A stretch of DNA of 64,000 nt, taken from assembly GCA_030697175.1 (NCBI GenBank), contig JAUYQR010000020.1, positions 62,001 to 126,000 on the forward strand. Reading direction: 5' to 3'. Shown here piece by piece: positions 45,131 through 56,271 of the stretch (position 1 is the stretch's first letter; the number at the start of each line of letters is the position of its first letter). This DNA comes from Paracoccaceae bacterium. Lineage in GTDB: Bacteria > Pseudomonadota > Alphaproteobacteria > Rhodobacterales > Rhodobacteraceae. The position numbers and the translations under genes are program-made. The notes below the pieces were generated by a model. The model was not told the DNA's origin. It did not search any database and saw nothing but the letters and a program-made list of their open reading frames with translations.

Positions 45131-45162
45131 AAGAAGGGCGCGCCGTGGGGTGCGCCCTTCTT
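45131..45162 (+). terminator. Bidirectional intrinsic terminator between hsp20 and the VWA gene
   Basis: A perfect 11-bp stem (AAGAAGGGCGC at 45131-45141 with GCGCCCTTCTT at 45152-45162) lies 19 bp after the hsp20 stop and 10 bp from the convergent VWA gene's stop. The A/T ends on both sides suit termination in either direction. Confidence 0.85.
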
Positions 45163-45171
45163 ATATGCGCT

Positions 45172-47141
<1,970 letters not shown>

Positions 47142-47145
<4 letters not shown>

Positions 47146-47684
47146 TTCGCGTCCTCCCTTGCCAATGCCCTGAGGCGTTTTTTCACTTCACTCATCCGCC
47201 AGGCGATGGTGCCTTCGGACAGGCCAAGCACCTGGCCTGCCTCGACTTGGGTCATCTCTTCGCCCAGAACGAGGGCCACGGTGTCGCGCAGTTCGGGTGT
47301 CAGGCGGGTCATCGCCTCGGTCAGCCAATCCATCGTGGCGGCTTGGGTTGCGATCTCGTCCTGGCGGGCAAGTTCCCAGTCACCCCAGCCGGCAGCGGCG
47401 CGGGTGCGGGTGGCCTGGCGGCGGCGCAGGTCGTGGGTGGCATTGACGACGACGCGGTAAAGCCAGGTGGTAAAGCGCGCCTCGCCGCGCCAGTGGCGCA
47501 GCTTTGCGGGCAAGGCGGCGCAGATGTCCTGCGCCAGATCCTCGGCCTCGGCGCGATTGCCGGTGAGGCGGAAGGCGAGGCCGAAGACCCTGTCGTAATG
47601 CCGCCCGATCAGGACGGCAAAGGCCGTGCGGTCGCCTTGGGCGGCAGCGGAGGCAAGGGTTTCGTCGGGCGTGTCCATCAGCAT
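47142..47684 (-). CDS. RNA polymerase ECF-type sigma factor
   Basis: This 180-aa sigma factor has region 2 (GRHYDRVFGLAFRLTGN to FTTWLYRVVVNATHDLRRR) and region 4 (LTPELRDTVALVLGEEMTQ, then LGLSEGTIAWRMSEVKKRLR with the helix-turn-helix). ATG at 47684 is chosen; a second ATG at 47678 is equally possible and neither has a strong ribosome site. Translationally coupled to the VWA membrane protein. Confidence 0.9.
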
Positions 47685-47795
47685 CACGTTAGGTGAGACG
47701 CGGGCCACGGGGCAATCCTTGGGAAGAAGGGGGGAAAATTGATTTGAGTGGAATGGGCTATGTGGAATCAGCGCGGCGGCAAAATGCAATGAATG

Positions 47796-47825
47796 CCTCC
47801 TCCCCGGCCGAAACGGGGGAGGAGG
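47796..47825 (-). terminator. Terminator-like hairpin after the peptidoglycan-binding gene
   Basis: A 10-bp stem, CCTCCTCCCC (47796-47805) with GGGGAGGAGG (47816-47825), lies 25 bp downstream of the stop of the gene ending at 47851. It lacks a good T-run on the minus strand, so termination is likely but not certain. Confidence 0.45.
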
Positions 47826-47850
47826 GTCGTCAGCCTGACCTTTGCGCGGA

Positions 47851-48351
47851 TCAGAAGATCAGGCCATCGTAGACCGCGTATGCGCTGCTGGTGTTGCGCA
47901 GGTTGGCCGTGACACCTTCGTCGCGGGCATAGGCGGTGATTGCGGTGTAGGTGGCGGGGCCGAACGCGCCGTCAAGCCCGCCACGGTAATACCCCCACGA
48001 CCGCAGCGCGCGCTGGATCGCCTGGCGCTCGGCGCGGGAGTAGCTGTTGAACGCTTGCGCGGCGGGCGTGCGGTAGATCGAGGTGGATGCCGAGTGGGTT
48101 GCGCGCGGTTCGACAAAGTAGGTGGGCGCGGCGTAGGTGGGCGCGGCGACCGCTGGCGCACGGCGATAGGCGCGGGCCTGGCGGTTTTGCTTCAGGAGTT
48201 CGTCGACAATCACGGCCGTCGCCACGCCAGCGACAAAGCCTTGCTCCCTGTCGCCCCAGGCATGGGCAGGGGCGGCGGGGACAGCGACGATGGAGAGCGC
48301 GGCAAGGGCGGCGATCATCGTTGATTTTGCGGTCATGACAGTGGGCAGCAT
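47851..48351 (-). CDS. Exported peptidoglycan-binding domain protein
   Basis: This 166-aa protein has a signal peptide (MIAALAALSIVAVPAAPAHA-W). The C-terminal peptidoglycan-binding type 1 motif reads AERQAIQRALRSWGYYRGGLDGAFG, followed by PATYTAITAYAR. The middle is low-complexity and rich in Ala, Pro and Tyr. The ATG at 48351 has AAAGGAAACGAC upstream. It should sit in the periplasm on cell wall; no catalytic domain is present. Confidence 0.82.
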   Translation of the reverse strand: MLPTVMTAKSTMIAALAALSIVAVPAAPAHAWGDREQGFVAGVATAVIVDELLKQNRQARAYRRAPAVAAPTYAAPTYFVEPRATHSASTSIYRTPAAQAFNSYSRAERQAIQRALRSWGYYRGGLDGAFGPATYTAITAYARDEGVTANLRNTSSAYAVYDGLIF

Positions 48352-48485
48352 GTCGTTTCCTTTCGGTTGGCCCTGCCGGGTTCGTTGGTTTGGCGGGGCG
48401 ATGGGAAACACATGGGCCGTCTTGCCACGCTAGGCAAAATCAGCGCGATGTTATGGGATAACGCGTTTTTGTTCAGTGGTTTAGG

Positions 48486-49607
48486 TCAGTCTGCCCAACC
48501 TGCCAGCAGTGCCGAAAGCCTGGATAAACCTTCGTTGAGGCGCGCCTCGGGGCCTCCGCCGACGCCAAGGCGGATGTGGCGGGGCAGGCTGTAGGCGCTG
48601 CCGGGCAGAAGGAAGGTTCGGTACGGCGCGGCAAGCAGGCGGCGGGCGAGGGATTCGCTGTCGATCCGGTCAAGGCGGGCAAGGCCGATCAGACCGGCTT
48701 GCGGTTTTTGCCACGACAGGCGGGGTTCGCTGGTCACGAACTGGTCAAGCTGGGCGAGGGTGGCGGTAGCCTCAGCGCGGGCGTTTGCCAGCGAGGCGGT
48801 CAGGCGCGCGGGTCGAAGGGCGATTTCGGCGATGTGTTCGCCGAGGGTGTTCATGATTTCGGACGCGTTTTCGCGCAGGATCATGGCGTCGCGGATCACG
48901 CCCGCGTCTTGCGCGATGATCCAGCCGGTCCGCAGCCCTTGCAGGCCAAGCGCCTTCGACACCGACCCGGTGGTGATGCCGCGCGGGGTGAGGCCGGCGA
49001 TGGAGGGCGGGCGCGGTGCAGACCATTCCAGGCCGGCGTAAACCTCATCCACGATCAGCCAGAGCCCGTGGGCTTCGGCGATGCGGGCGATGGACGCGAG
49101 GTCTTCGGGTGGGATCAGGGTGCCGGTCGGGTTGTTCGGGTTGGTCAGGAAGATGAGCCTGGTTGCGGGGGTGACGGCGGCGGCGATCGCGGCGGGGTCG
49201 AGGTGCCAGTGGTTCGCTTCGTCGCGTGCAACCTCGCGCAGGGTGGCGCCGATGGCGCTGGCCATGACGCCGACCTGCGGCCAGCCGGGGCTGTCGGTGA
49301 TGACCTCGTCACCGGCCGCAAGAAGTTGGCGAAAGAGAAGGTAGTTTGCCTCGGCCGCACCGGCGGTGATGAGGACACTGTCGGGATGCAGGGCCAAATT
49401 CGCCTGATCGAGGACGCGCCGGCGGAGGGCGGGAAGGCCAAGGAAACTCTGGCCGTTCCAGTCGAGCGAGAGGTCGGGGTCGAGGTCGGCGAGAAAATCC
49501 TTCAGGCGGGGAGATCGCGCGAGGGAAAAGCCGATGAAGCATTCGGGCGGCTCGGCGGCGGTGGTTTCCAGAAGGTAATCGAAGAGTTTGTGGATGGTGA
49601 CCTTCAT
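48486..49607 (-). CDS. PLP-dependent aminotransferase class I/II
   Basis: This 373-aa fold-type I aminotransferase has the NPNNPTGT loop, the aspartate of LIVDEVYAGLEW and the PLP lysine in GSVSKALGLQGLRTGW. Its N-terminus (KLFDYLLETTAAEPPECFIGFS) is unlike well-known aspartate or tyrosine aminotransferases, so the substrate is not assignable. The ATG at 49607 is preferred over a GC-rich leader. Last gene of a minus-strand operon yghU-SDR-aminotransferase (22 bp after the SDR stop). Confidence 0.85.
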   Translation of the reverse strand: MKVTIHKLFDYLLETTAAEPPECFIGFSLARSPRLKDFLADLDPDLSLDWNGQSFLGLPALRRRVLDQANLALHPDSVLITAGAAEANYLLFRQLLAAGDEVITDSPGWPQVGVMASAIGATLREVARDEANHWHLDPAAIAAAVTPATRLIFLTNPNNPTGTLIPPEDLASIARIAEAHGLWLIVDEVYAGLEWSAPRPPSIAGLTPRGITTGSVSKALGLQGLRTGWIIAQDAGVIRDAMILRENASEIMNTLGEHIAEIALRPARLTASLANARAEATATLAQLDQFVTSEPRLSWQKPQAGLIGLARLDRIDSESLARRLLAAPYRTFLLPGSAYSLPRHIRLGVGGGPEARLNEGLSRLSALLAGWAD

Positions 49608-49629
49608 GCGCGTCTTTCGAGCCCTGCTC

Positions 49630-50358
49630 TCACCGGACATCGCGCCCCTGGTTGAGGATGATGATGTTGCCGGAGGACACGTCGCCTGCGGGCGAGATGA
49701 GGAAGCCGACCCAAGCGGCGATTTCCGACGGTTGCATGGCGTGGCCGTGCGGCATCGCGCTTATGGCGCGGGCCAGCACATCCTTAGTCAGCACGTCGAA
49801 CAGCGGCGTTTCCGTCATTGCAGGGGCGATGGAATTGACCGCGATCTTGTCGCGGGCATAGCGACGGGCGAGGTCTTTGGTCAGCGTGTCCATCGCGGCC
49901 TTGGAGGCGCGGTAGTGCGGCGGGTCGAACACCTCGAAATTGTAGGCACCGTTGGAGGAGATGTTGACGATCTTGCGCACGCCTGGGCGGCCCAGCATCG
50001 CCTTGACCGCGCCCTGGCAGCAATGGAAGGCGGAGGAGAAGTTGATCGCCATCTGGCGGTCAAGTTCCTGCGCCGGAATGTCTGGAAAATCGGACATGAA
50101 GCAGGTGCCGGCGTTGTTCACCAGCGCGTCGAGACCGCCGTGGGCGGTGGTGACGCGGTCGAAGAGGTCGGCGATGGCGTCGGGATCGGTCAGATCCACC
50201 GCTTCGGGGGTGAAGCCGTCTCGGTCGGCGGCCATTGCCAGCAAGGACGGGCCGTCGATGTCGACGCCGATGACGAGGAGGCCGTCAGACAGCAGGCGGT
50301 CGGTGATGGCGCGGCCCATGCCGCCGGCGGCACCGGTGACGAGGGCGACGCGGGTCAT
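49630..50358 (-). CDS. Short-chain dehydrogenase/reductase
   Basis: This 242-aa classical SDR has the cofactor motif TGAAGGMG (residues about 8-15), an aspartate after strand 2 favouring NAD (IGVDIDG), the NNAG motif and catalytic Ser and Y-x3-K (NISSNGAY then HYRASKAA). The substrate is unknown. The start at 50358 overlaps the yghU stop (ATGA). Confidence 0.87.
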   Translation of the reverse strand: MTRVALVTGAAGGMGRAITDRLLSDGLLVIGVDIDGPSLLAMAADRDGFTPEAVDLTDPDAIADLFDRVTTAHGGLDALVNNAGTCFMSDFPDIPAQELDRQMAINFSSAFHCCQGAVKAMLGRPGVRKIVNISSNGAYNFEVFDPPHYRASKAAMDTLTKDLARRYARDKIAVNSIAPAMTETPLFDVLTKDVLARAISAMPHGHAMQPSEIAAWVGFLISPAGDVSSGNIIILNQGRDVR

Positions 50359-51203
50359 TTGCCCAAGCCGTCGAAATCGGCGGCGGAGTGGCGTTCGGGC
50401 ACTTGTTCGTTCGCCTCGCCCCAAGTGCGGTTGACGGCGCGGCCACGGATAACAGCGGGGCGGGCGTCGATCGTCTGCGCCCAGGCGAGGAGGTTCTTGT
50501 AGCTGGTCACGTCAAGGAATTCGGCGGCGTTGTAGGCGCGACCGAGGACGAGGTTGCCATACCAGGCCCAGATCGCGATGTCGGCGATGGAGTAGGCATC
50601 CCCCGCGATGAAGGGTCTTGCGGCAAGCTCGCGGTCAAGGACGTCAAGCTGGCGCTTGGTTTCCATTGCGAAGCGGTTGATCGGGTATTCCATCTTCGAT
50701 GGCGCGTAGGCGTAGAAATGACCAAAGCCGCCGCCAAGGTAGGGGGCGGAGCCCATCTGCCAGAACAGCCAAGACAGACATTCGGTGCGACCGGCGTGGC
50801 CTTGCGGGATCAGCGCGCCGAATTTCTCGGCGAGGTAGAGCAGGATGGCGCCGGATTCGAAGATGCGCTGCGGGGGCAAGACGGAGTGGTCCATCATCGC
50901 AGGGATCTTGGAATTCGGGTTCACGGCGACGAAGCCGGAACCGAACTGGTCGCCCTTGCTGATGTCGATCAGCCATGCGTCGTATTCGGCGCCGCTGTGG
51001 CCGAGGGCCAGAAGCTCCTCCAGCATCACGGTCACCTTCACGCCATTCGGCGTGGCGAGCGAATAAAGCTGCAAGGGGTGCTGGCCTACCGGCAACACCT
51101 TGTCATGCGTCGCGCCGGCGATGGGTCGGTTGATGTTGGCGAACTGGCCGCCGTTTTCCTTGTCCCATGTCCAGACCTTTGGGGGGACGTATTCGGTGGT
51201 CAT
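50355..51203 (-). CDS. yghU: Glutathione S-transferase family protein YghU
   Basis: This 282-aa member of the nu-class GST/disulfide-bond reductase group (YghU/YfcG) uses glutathione to reduce disulfides or peroxides. It has the long N-terminal arm WTWDKENGGQFANINRPIAG, the thioredoxin-like LYSLATPNGVKVTVMLEE with the Thr-Pro-Asn turn, and NSKIPAM. The family's fold is complete. First gene of a three-gene operon; the gene for glutathione's first synthesis step (gshA) is 6 kb away. Confidence 0.92.
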   Translation of the reverse strand: MTTEYVPPKVWTWDKENGGQFANINRPIAGATHDKVLPVGQHPLQLYSLATPNGVKVTVMLEELLALGHSGAEYDAWLIDISKGDQFGSGFVAVNPNSKIPAMMDHSVLPPQRIFESGAILLYLAEKFGALIPQGHAGRTECLSWLFWQMGSAPYLGGGFGHFYAYAPSKMEYPINRFAMETKRQLDVLDRELAARPFIAGDAYSIADIAIWAWYGNLVLGRAYNAAEFLDVTSYKNLLAWAQTIDARPAVIRGRAVNRTWGEANEQVPERHSAADFDGLGK

Positions 51204-51223
51204 GGTTCAAGCCCTCTCATGCG

Positions 51224-51248
51224 AAGGGGCGGCATTGGCCGCCCCTTT
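51224..51248 (-). terminator. Hairpin terminator after gabD
   Basis: A perfect 10-bp GC stem (AAGGGGCGGC with GCCGCCCCTT, 51224-51233 and 51238-51247) lies 23 bp beyond the gabD stop and 20 bp before the yghU start. The T-run is minimal. Confidence 0.55.
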
Positions 51249-51269
51249 CAGGATGTAGTCCGATCCTCG

Positions 51270-52748
51270 TCAGATCGAGAGGCAGATGTATTTCAGTTCC
51301 ATGTAATCGTCGATCCCGTGGCGCGAGCCTTCACGGCCAAGGCCGGATTGCTTGACGCCGCCGAAGGGCGCCATCTCGTTGGAGATGAGGCCGGTGTTCA
51401 CGCCGACCATGCCGTATTCCAGTGCTTCCTGCACACGGGTGATGCGACCGATGTCGCGGGCGTAGAAGTAGGAGGCGAGGCCGAAGATGGTGTCGTTGGC
51501 ACGAGCGATCACTTCCTCTTCGGTGTCGAACATGAACAGCGGGGCGAGGGGGCCGAAGGTTTCCTCGTTCGCGACCTTCATCTTGGGCGTGACGCCGGTG
51601 ACGACGGTCGGTTCAAAGAAGGTGCCGCCAAGCGCGTGTCGCTTGCCGCCGGTGACTACAGTGCCGCCGCCTGCGAGGACGTCGGCGATGTGTTCCTCGA
51701 CCTTTTCGACGGCGCTTTCGTTGATCAGCGGGCCGGTCGTGGTGCCAGCGGTCAGGCCGTCACCGATGTTCAGTTTCGCCACGGCTTTCGCCAGCTTTTC
51801 GGCAAAGGCGTCGTAGACCCCGGCCTGCACGTAGATGCGGTTGGCGCAGACACAGGTCTGGCCGTTGTTGCGGAACTTGGAGATCATCGCGCCTTCGACG
51901 GCGGCGTCGAGGTCGGCGTCGTCAAACACGATGAACGGGGCGTTGCCGCCAAGCTCCATCGAGCATTTCAGCACCTGATCGGCGGCTTGTTTCAGAAGGA
52001 TGCGGCCAACTTCGGTCGAGCCGGTGAAGGTCAGCTTGCGAACGAGCGGGTTCTCGCAGAATTCCTTGCCGATGTCGGAGGAGCGTTTCGAGGTGATGAC
52101 CGAAAAGAGGCCAGCCGGGACGCCGGCGCGTTCGGCCAGCACGGCAAGGGCAAGCGCTGACAGCGGAGTTTCGGCTGCGGGGCGGGCGACGAAGCCGCAG
52201 CCGGCGGCCAGCGCGGGGGCGACCTTGCGGGCGATCATCGCGTTGGGAAAATTCCACGGCGTGATGGAGGCGGCGACGCCGATCGGCTGCTTGATGACCT
52301 GAATGCGCTTGTCGCGCATGTGACCGGGGATGATTTCGCCGTAAGTGCGCTTGGCCTCTTCACCGTAAAACTCGATATAGGACGAGCCATAGGCGATTTC
52401 GCCCTTGGCTTCGGCGAGGGGTTTGCCCATTTCGGCGGTCAGGATCGCGGCGAGATCGTCTTGCGCAGCCATGCAAAGATCGAACCACTTGCGCATCACC
52501 TGTGCGCGTTCCTTGGCGGTGCGGGCGGCCCATTCGCGGTGGGCGGCATGGGCGGAAATGATGGCGCGGGCGGCTTCGGCGCGGCCAAGGTTCGGGACGT
52601 GGCAGATCACATCGCCACGGGCCGGGTTGGTGACCGCGAAGGTGCTGCCATCGGCGGCATCTATCCATTCGCCGGCGATGTAAGCCTTGGTCACCAGAAG
52701 CGAGGGGTCTTTCAAAAGCGAGGCGAGGTCGGTTACGGAATCGAGCAT
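51270..52748 (-). CDS. gabD: NAD(P)-dependent succinate-semialdehyde dehydrogenase (GabD-like)
   Basis: This 492-aa aldehyde dehydrogenase has the catalytic cysteine in NNGQTCVCANR, the general-base glutamate in MELGGNAPF and the cofactor segment FTGSTEVGR. Best overall match is GabD, which oxidises succinate semialdehyde to succinate in GABA breakdown. The cofactor-contacting KPA motif of most family members reads RPA here. ATG at 52748 follows GGAGG by six bases. No GABA aminotransferase is adjacent, so another semialdehyde is possible. Confidence 0.88.
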   Translation of the reverse strand: MLDSVTDLASLLKDPSLLVTKAYIAGEWIDAADGSTFAVTNPARGDVICHVPNLGRAEAARAIISAHAAHREWAARTAKERAQVMRKWFDLCMAAQDDLAAILTAEMGKPLAEAKGEIAYGSSYIEFYGEEAKRTYGEIIPGHMRDKRIQVIKQPIGVAASITPWNFPNAMIARKVAPALAAGCGFVARPAAETPLSALALAVLAERAGVPAGLFSVITSKRSSDIGKEFCENPLVRKLTFTGSTEVGRILLKQAADQVLKCSMELGGNAPFIVFDDADLDAAVEGAMISKFRNNGQTCVCANRIYVQAGVYDAFAEKLAKAVAKLNIGDGLTAGTTTGPLINESAVEKVEEHIADVLAGGGTVVTGGKRHALGGTFFEPTVVTGVTPKMKVANEETFGPLAPLFMFDTEEEVIARANDTIFGLASYFYARDIGRITRVQEALEYGMVGVNTGLISNEMAPFGGVKQSGLGREGSRHGIDDYMELKYICLSI

Positions 52749-52770
52749 GGGGGCCTCCATATGCGTTGGG

Positions 52771-52793
52771 AAAAGGGGTGCCACTTTGGCACC
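52771..52793 (-). terminator. Intrinsic terminator of the OmpA operon
   Basis: On the minus strand GGTGCCA-AAG-TGGCACC is followed by CCCCTTTT (52776-52771). It lies about 80 bp after the stop of the 109-aa gene and just before gabD. Confidence 0.6.
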
Positions 52794-52874
52794 GGATTGT
52801 CCAGTTCGCGCGGGCGGATCAGGCCAGGATTTGATCAAATGTATGGCGGTCTGGACCGGTTTTCCGCCAAGCGA

Positions 52875-53204
52875 TCAGCCGTTCGCCTGCATCCGTTCGA
52901 TGTAGGCGCGCATTTCCTCGGCCTCGTGGCGGGCGTCGCGAAGGCCGTCCATCGCGGCACGCAGTTCGGCTTCGGTCTGGTTGATGTGGGTCATCAGCTC
53001 GCCCTCGCGCTGTTCGAGGTAGACCAGCGCCTGATCGCGCAATTCCTCGGCCTCGTGGAGGGATTGGGCCAGCTTGTCCATTTCGGCCATGTCGCCGCCG
53101 GCAACGCGGGTGAAGCGGTGCAAGAGCCAATGGGTGAACCAGCCCATCGCGAAGGAAACCAGAAGGATGATGGCGGTCGCGATGACGAATTCGGTGCGGT
53201 TCAT
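52875..53204 (-). CDS. Membrane-anchored coiled-coil protein
   Basis: This 109-aa protein has one N-terminal helix (FVIATAIILLVSFAMGWFTHWLL) and a long charged, heptad-rich segment from about residue 38 to the end (DKLAQSLHEAEELRDQAL and onward) predicted as a coiled coil. The function is unknown. Its start overlaps the stop of the OmpA-family gene (ATGA), so the two probably work together in the envelope. Confidence 0.75.
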   Translation of the reverse strand: MNRTEFVIATAIILLVSFAMGWFTHWLLHRFTRVAGGDMAEMDKLAQSLHEAEELRDQALVYLEQREGELMTHINQTEAELRAAMDGLRDARHEAEEMRAYIERMQANG

Positions 53205-55201
53205 GGATCTTCCTGGGCCTCGGCATCAGCCGGGCGCGGCAGTGGTCGGATGGTCTTTTCGGTAGGTGCCACGGACGGACTGCTATCGCCAGAAAAATCG
53301 GGACCGCCTTCGGTGTCGGGCTGCGCCGGCGCGGCGGCGGGGGCGTCTGCCGACGCGGCGGCGGTGTGCGAGCCTTTCAGGACAAATTCGATCCGGCGAT
53401 TGGCTTCGCGCCCGGCTTCGGTGCTGTTGTCGGCGATCGGGTTGGTTTCGCCGTAGCCGACGGCGGTGATGCCCGACACATCAATGCGGCGGCCTTGCAG
53501 CGCGACCAGCACCGCCTCGGCGCGGGCCTGGCTGAGCGCCTGGTTGCCGCCTTCGGAGCCTTGCGCATCGGTGTAGCCGCCGATTTCCATCGTCATCGGC
53601 GGGCAGTTGACGAGGATTTCGGCAAGCGAATCCAGCACCGGGCGGGCTGTCGAGGCGATTTCGGCGGAGGCCGGGGTGAAGGTGATCTTGGTGCGGGCGA
53701 TCACCGCGTTCACATCGGCGGCGCATTCTTCGGGCGTCGGGATCGAGGCGATCGGATCAAGCGCCTCGTCGTAGCGGACGTTGACGCGGAAGGTCTGGCC
53801 CTGCCCGAGCTTGCCGGAGAGGATCTGGGTGATGCGCGAGCGCGCGCTTTGCGAGCCGGTGACGCCGGTCACCTCGACCAGATCGGAGCGGACCAGAAGG
53901 TTGCCGTTTTCAACCTGTGCCAGCGCCTCGAGCCCGGCCAGCACACGGACGGCCCAGCCGTCGGGCAGCGTTTCGTCAAGGCGGGTCGCGGTGTAGACGG
54001 CCTCGGCGCCAAAGGCCGCGCGGGCAAAGGCGTCGACGGCCTTTCGCTGCATTTCGTCGGTCAGGCGGCCGCGCAGTTCCACCTTGCCCGCGTCGGACAG
54101 GTTGGCGGTGAATTCGGCCGGGCCCTGGCTGGCGGATTCGGCCTTTTCCAGCGTGGAGGTCAGCGAGAACACGTCGGGCAGGCCGGTTTCCAGTTCGCCG
54201 ACGACACGGTCAAAGGTGGCCTGACTGACGCTGGTGCCGGCAAGGAGGGTGACATCGGCGTCTGAGAATGTGATCGACCCTTCGCCCAGAGTTGCGACGG
54301 CGGCGATGGCTTGCGTTACGGCGTCGGCCCAGCGCGGCGTCGGCACGCCAAGACCGATGGTGCAAAGGGGCGCGCCAGTGACACCTGCGGCGGTGGCGGC
54401 GGCAAGGATGGTGGTGCGGGCGCGTTCGGTATCGGCGGAGCAACTGTCGAAGCGCGCGCCGTCGGCGTCGATGATGAAGCGCAGGGTAAACGGGGTGATG
54501 ACCGGGCGCGGGGCGGTGATCTTCAGGACCAGCTCCACGCCCTCAGGTGCGATCGAGCGCAGGTCGGTTTCCAGACGGCGCTTTTCAGCCTCGCTGTCGG
54601 AAATGGCGGTGATTTCGACGCGGTCTGCGGCAACCGAGATCTTTGACCGTTCCAGCCGCTGCAGCGCCTCGATCCCGAAGCGCAGTGCGGTGTTCCAGGT
54701 TTCGGGTGCGGGGTAGGCGGCGGTTTCAAGCATGTTCACGATTTCGCTGCCGGGGGTCAACGCGGCGGCGTTGTCGGCAAGCTGCACCTCGCCGATGCCG
54801 CCTTCGCCCGCGTCTTCGGGCATCAGGCCGATCAGCTGGATGCCATCGTCATTGCGCAGCATTTCAACCGAAAAGCGGGGGGCGGCGATGGCCGATGCGG
54901 GCGTCACCTCCAGCGCGTCGCGGATGCGCGAGGCGTCGACGATGGACCCGACGATGTTCACGGCGCGGAAGCGGGCGGCCTCGTTCGGGGCGGTGCCGGT
55001 CAGGATGACTTGCAGGCCGTCCGTGTCGACGCTGATCCAGTCAAGGCGTTCCTCGGCAAGGCGCGTGCTGATCACATTGTCTGATCGCCTCTCGATCACG
55101 AGGGCGGCTGCAGCGGCAACACCGACCATGACCATTGCCGCCAGCACGAAGGCCAGTAGCGCAAGGGCAGTGGGGGAAAGGGCTTTCAGGCGACGTTGCA
55201 A
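53201..55201 (-). CDS. OmpA-family protein with BON-like repeats
   Basis: This 666-aa protein has an N-terminal membrane anchor (LALLAFVLAAMVMVGVAAAAALVI). Several BON-like segments follow (for example LDWISVDTDGLQVILTGTAPNEAARFRA in outline, and KVELRGRLTDEMQRKAVDAFA). The C-terminal OmpA peptidoglycan-binding domain has EIGGYTDAQGSEGGNQALSQARAEAV and GYGETNPIADN. No ATG precedes the anchor; translation appears to begin at TTG 55201. It likely spans the periplasm and ties to cell wall. Coupled to the coiled-coil protein. Confidence 0.85.
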   Translation of the reverse strand: MQRRLKALSPTALALLAFVLAAMVMVGVAAAAALVIERRSDNVISTRLAEERLDWISVDTDGLQVILTGTAPNEAARFRAVNIVGSIVDASRIRDALEVTPASAIAAPRFSVEMLRNDDGIQLIGLMPEDAGEGGIGEVQLADNAAALTPGSEIVNMLETAAYPAPETWNTALRFGIEALQRLERSKISVAADRVEITAISDSEAEKRRLETDLRSIAPEGVELVLKITAPRPVITPFTLRFIIDADGARFDSCSADTERARTTILAAATAAGVTGAPLCTIGLGVPTPRWADAVTQAIAAVATLGEGSITFSDADVTLLAGTSVSQATFDRVVGELETGLPDVFSLTSTLEKAESASQGPAEFTANLSDAGKVELRGRLTDEMQRKAVDAFARAAFGAEAVYTATRLDETLPDGWAVRVLAGLEALAQVENGNLLVRSDLVEVTGVTGSQSARSRITQILSGKLGQGQTFRVNVRYDEALDPIASIPTPEECAADVNAVIARTKITFTPASAEIASTARPVLDSLAEILVNCPPMTMEIGGYTDAQGSEGGNQALSQARAEAVLVALQGRRIDVSGITAVGYGETNPIADNSTEAGREANRRIEFVLKGSHTAAASADAPAAAPAQPDTEGGPDFSGDSSPSVAPTEKTIRPLPRPADAEAQEDP

Positions 55202-55275
55202 CGTGGTGACTTTTCCGAGACTCGGGGCGCTTGGTATCCCCGCTGCTTCCTAGGGGTTTGGCGCGGCGGGTTCAA

Positions 55276-56259
55276 TCAAAGCCAGGCGGCAGCGGCAAGA
55301 AACAGCACAGGCACCAGTCCGGCATCGCGATTGGCGCGGAACACCGACAGGCAGGAGGCCGGGTCGTCAGTGTCAAGCTGGCGCATCTGCCAGACCATGT
55401 GCCAGCCCATCGCCCAGACGCCGGCAAGGGCGATAACGAGCGGCAGCGCGCGCCCGGACGGTGCGAGTGCAAGGATCACGGCGAGGGCGAAGAGGGTGAT
55501 GGTAAGTGCGAAGAAGATCGCCAACCAGCGGCGGGTGTCGGTGCCGAACAGGCGCGCGGTAGATTTGACGCCGACAAGGGCATCATCCTCGCGGTCCTGA
55601 TGGGCGTAGATGGTGTCGTAATAAAGCGTCCAGGCAATGCCTGCCGCGTATAGCGCCACGGCAGCTGGCGGAACGGTGCCGGAATGGGCAGCCCAAGCCA
55701 GAAGGGCACCCCAGTTGAACGCAAGGCCGAGGAAAGCCTGCGGCCACCAAGTGAAGCGCTTGGCGAAGGGGTAGATCGCCACGAGGCCAAGCGAGGCGAT
55801 GCCAAGCGCGATGGCGAGGCCGTTGTAGGACAACAGGATCAGCGCGGCGAGAAGCGCCTGCACGACCATCCAGACCAGCGCCTGCCGCACCGTGACCTGA
55901 CCCGAGGGGATTGGCCGGCTGCGGGTGCGGGTGACAGCGGCGTCGATGTCGCGGTCGGTGATGTCGTTCCAGGTGCAGCCTGCACCGCGCATCAGGAACG
56001 CGCCGATCCCGCAGGACAGCGCCAGCCACGCGTCCCACGCGCGAAACCCGTCGATCCCGGCGGCAAGGGTGATTGCCCAGAGGCAGGGGATCAGCAAGAG
56101 CCAGGTGCCGATTGGCCGGTCGGCGCGGCTGAGGCGCAGGTAGGGGCGTGCGCCAAAGGGGGCGTAGCGATCCACCCAGTTGCCAGCGGGCGCGTCGGCG
56201 ACGGTGCCGATGATTTCTTCCAAGGGGGCGGCCTCTGGCGTTCGCGGCGGTTGGGGCAT
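55276..56259 (-). CDS. ubiA: 4-hydroxybenzoate polyprenyltransferase (UbiA)
   Basis: This 327-aa integral membrane prenyltransferase attaches the polyprenyl tail in ubiquinone synthesis. Both aspartate-rich motifs are present: NDITDRDID (near residue 98) and YDTIYAHQDREDD (near 218), with about eight helices. The N-terminus carries a longer soluble leader than E. coli UbiA. Its ATG is only 12 bp from the divergent rsmE ATG. Confidence 0.94.
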   Translation of the reverse strand: MPQPPRTPEAAPLEEIIGTVADAPAGNWVDRYAPFGARPYLRLSRADRPIGTWLLLIPCLWAITLAAGIDGFRAWDAWLALSCGIGAFLMRGAGCTWNDITDRDIDAAVTRTRSRPIPSGQVTVRQALVWMVVQALLAALILLSYNGLAIALGIASLGLVAIYPFAKRFTWWPQAFLGLAFNWGALLAWAAHSGTVPPAAVALYAAGIAWTLYYDTIYAHQDREDDALVGVKSTARLFGTDTRRWLAIFFALTITLFALAVILALAPSGRALPLVIALAGVWAMGWHMVWQMRQLDTDDPASCLSVFRANRDAGLVPVLFLAAAAWL

Positions 56260-56271
56260 AGGCTTGGGCTC

